Shown in pieces: positions 62,330 through 64,000 of a stretch of DNA of 64,000 nucleotides; position 1 is the stretch's first letter; the number at the start of each line of letters is the position of its first letter. This DNA comes from Clostridia bacterium (lineage in GTDB: Bacteria; Bacillota; Clostridia; Christensenellales; Borkfalkiaceae), in NCBI GenBank assembly GCA_017545865.1, contig JAFWXO010000020.1, positions 117,131 through 181,130 of the forward strand. The letters are read 5' to 3'. Both the position numbers and the translations under genes were made by a program. The notes below the pieces were generated by a model, which was not told where the DNA came from, ran no database searches, and worked only from the letters and a program-made list of their open reading frames with translations.

Positions 62330-63792
62330 ATTAGTTCACCGCTAAATGATAATTTTGCAATAGTATCTTTAATAGTTTCTTTATCAGAATATTTAAATTT
62401 CGTTCCCATAATTTCTTGATAATCTTCCGCTCCTTTTCCGCTAACCACTAAAACGTCGCCTTCGCTAAGTTTTGAGAGCGCGTAACCTATTGCCATCGCT
62501 CTATTTTGTATGGTTATGTAAGATAGGCTTGATTTTCTATACCCCTTTTCCACTTCGGATATAATTTGATAAGCATCTTCAAAGCGGGGATTATCGGTTG
62601 TTATTATTGAAAAATCGGCGTATTTTCCTGCTATTTCACCCATTTTTGGGCGTTTATCCTTATCTCTATTTCCACCGCAACCAAAAACTAAATAGAGTTT
62701 TTTCTTGGTTATTTGTTTTAGCGATTTTAAAAGTTTTTCAAGCCCGTCTGGAGTGTGCGCGTAATCGATATAAACGTCTGCGCCGTTAAAAGTTTCAATA
62801 AATTCCATGCGCCCGGGCACGTTTTTAACGCTTTTTATTCCTTCCCTAATCGCTCTACCACTAACCCCAAGCGCGTGAGCGGTTGCCGAAGCGCAAAGAC
62901 AGTTATACACGTTAAACTCACCAGTTGACGGATAGTGAATTTTTAAAATATCGTCAAATGAGTTCATTATAAAATCAACGCCTTGCTTAGTGGTTAGGAT
63001 ATTAACGGCAAAAACGTCGCTTGGGTTGTCAAGCCCGTAAGTAATCGTTTTAACTTTTGGGTTTTTTATTAGTTTTCTCCCCGTTTCGTCGTCGCTATTG
63101 ACAACGGCAAACTTGCAACTATTGCGAGAAAACGCGCTCATTTTAACGTTTTCATACTCGGCAAAAGTTTTAAAATAATCAAGATGATCTTGGGTGCAGT
63201 TTGTAAATAAAAGCGCCTCAAACTTTAAATCTCCCGTCCTATTTTGCGCTATTGCGTGAGCGGAAAGTTCAACAATCGCATACTCAACCCCATCGTTCGC
63301 CATATCCATTAAAATTTTAAAAAAACTAATTGAGTCGGGGGTTGTTAGTTCAGGCTCAACGTAAGCCTTGTTGTAAAACGCGCCTAACGTTCCTATAACA
63401 CCAACCGAGTATCCAAATTCTTCTAAAATACTTTTTAATATAAAAGAAGTTGTGGTTTTTCCGTTAGTTCCAACAATGCCTATAACCTTAACCCTATTTC
63501 CGCTCGGCTTAAAAAACCTTTCGCTAATTTTAGCCATAACTTTTTTAACGTCTTTTACGATAATTTGAGTTATTGAAACGTCACTTTCCCTTTCGCTAAT
63601 TATTGCAACAGCGCCACGCTTAACGGCTTCAAAAACGAATTTATTTCCGTCCAAATTATTGCCTTTTACTGCAAAAAACAAACTGTTTTCGTAAATTCGG
63701 CGACTGTCGTTTTCAATATCTTTAATATCAACGTCTTTAAAGTTTAAAATCTTGCTTGTTTCAATTCCGCTAATTAGTTGCGATAGTTTCAT
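62326..63792 (-). CDS. murE: UDP-MurNAc-L-Ala-D-Glu:meso-diaminopimelate ligase
   Basis: MurE (488 residues) adds the third peptide residue. The ATP loop is IVGTNGKTTTSFIL, with NCTQDHLDYFKTFAEYENVK and DYAHTPDGLEKLLKSL. The motif TTDNPRFEDA (DNPR) marks meso-DAP specificity rather than lysine, consistent with the Ddh/DapAB genes at 22-26 kb. The start overlaps the upstream PBP gene end by 23 nt. Full length. Confidence 0.96.
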   Translation of the reverse strand: MKLSQLISGIETSKILNFKDVDIKDIENDSRRIYENSLFFAVKGNNLDGNKFVFEAVKRGAVAIISERESDVSITQIIVKDVKKVMAKISERFFKPSGNRVKVIGIVGTNGKTTTSFILKSILEEFGYSVGVIGTLGAFYNKAYVEPELTTPDSISFFKILMDMANDGVEYAIVELSAHAIAQNRTGDLKFEALLFTNCTQDHLDYFKTFAEYENVKMSAFSRNSCKFAVVNSDDETGRKLIKNPKVKTITYGLDNPSDVFAVNILTTKQGVDFIMNSFDDILKIHYPSTGEFNVYNCLCASATAHALGVSGRAIREGIKSVKNVPGRMEFIETFNGADVYIDYAHTPDGLEKLLKSLKQITKKKLYLVFGCGGNRDKDKRPKMGEIAGKYADFSIITTDNPRFEDAYQIISEVEKGYRKSSLSYITIQNRAMAIGYALSKLSEGDVLVVSGKGAEDYQEIMGTKFKYSDKETIKDTIAKLSFSGELI

Positions 63793-64000
63793 ACCTTTTA
63801 ATTCCTTTTGCGTTTATTATTCCTTCAAAAATCTTCTTGCAAAGCGGTGCGGCAACCGTTGAGCCGTAAGTTCCGCCAACGGGCTCGTCAACGATAACTA
63901 AGCATAAATATTCAGGCTTATCGGCTGGGAAAAAGCCGATAAAACTCATAACGTATTTACCTTGATTTATAACACCGTTTTTATACTTTTGCGCAGTTCC
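63770..64000 (-). CDS. Penicillin-binding protein transpeptidase, C-terminal end (partial)
   Basis: The last 76 residues of a class B PBP run in from the right edge and stop with TAG inside the murE start. The segment starts with GTAQKYKNGV, the end of the KTGTAQ transpeptidase motif, and continues with SFIGFFPADKPEYLCLVIVDEP, TYGSTVAAPLCKKIFEGI, as in FtsI/SpoVD family proteins. By position it is either FtsI or SpoVD; no PASTA domain follows, which argues against Pbp2X types. No symbol is given because the N-terminus is outside the window. Confidence 0.9.
   Translation of the reverse strand, partial: GTAQKYKNGVINQGKYVMSFIGFFPADKPEYLCLVIVDEPVGGTYGSTVAAPLCKKIFEGIINAKGIKRYETIATN

Noticed and set aside
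1-64000. CRISPR arrays, insertion sequences, tRNA or rRNA genes
   Set aside because: No regularly spaced repeats, transposase motifs, or tRNA/rRNA-like conserved segments were seen in any gap.

Overview
The window is a low-GC chromosomal segment of an endospore-forming, meso-diaminopimelate (DAP)-type bacterium, most likely an uncultured gut member of Clostridia. The signs are a complete spoIIAA-spoIIAB-sigF unit followed by spoVAC-spoVAD-spoVAE, a spoVG gene, Firmicutes-style AAGGAG ribosome sites, SigA promoters with 17-bp spacers, a lysine (L-box) riboswitch, and a MurE carrying the DNPR motif of meso-DAP-adding enzymes. The genus cannot be named from sequence alone. No tRNA, rRNA, insertion sequence, phage gene or CRISPR array was found.

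Region 1 (1-15.0 kb, all minus strand) is an accessory glycan-type locus. It holds a large sugar-binding lipoprotein, two MalF/MalG-type permeases, a secreted Ig-like protein, a DUF4838 lipoprotein with a calcium-loop insert, and a lipoprotein of at least 1503 residues that runs off the left edge. No ATPase subunit lies with the permeases. A strong GC-rich hairpin separates the binding-protein gene from the permeases. Region 2 (15.2-21.5 kb) holds the sporulation cluster, a ComEC-like secreted metallohydrolase and an MFS transporter.

Region 3 (21.5-25.8 kb) is a lysine/DAP unit: L-box riboswitch, dapA, dapB and lysA, converging on ddh, which makes meso-DAP directly. Region 4 (25.9-32.8 kb) is a small sugar-catabolic island: an operon of three Gfo/Idh/MocA-type proteins and a TIM-barrel isomerase, divergent from an AraC regulator, followed by a glycoside-hydrolase-like gene. 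Region 5 (32.9-45.4 kb) is a tight minus-strand run from trpS to a HAD phosphatase. It includes a DUF5685 protein, a J-like protein without HPD, rlmD, a D-aminopeptidase, a CAT-family acetyltransferase, a ThrE-type exporter and a tandem pair of near-duplicate hydrolases.

Region 6 (45.4-54.4 kb) holds a threonine-synthase-like pseudoenzyme paired with a mini P-loop NTPase, an aminotransferase, prfA, a DUF1385-PrmC fusion broken by an apparent single-base frameshift, rpmE, an MDR-family protein, murC and spoVG. Region 7 (54.4-64 kb) is the division and cell-wall (dcw) cluster read leftward: PBP (partial), murE, mraY, murD, ftsW, murA, ftsQ, ftsA, ftsZ. murF and murG are missing from it and murC is displaced. 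The lysine unit, MurE, MraY, MurD, MurC, MurA and FtsW together cover much of meso-DAP peptidoglycan synthesis.

The observations most worth following are the internally deleted threonine synthase with its P-loop partner, the DUF1385-PrmC fusion and frameshift, the DUF5685/J-like/membrane triad, the 21-bp palindrome over the trpS promoter, and the ftsAZ promoter nested inside a terminator hairpin.
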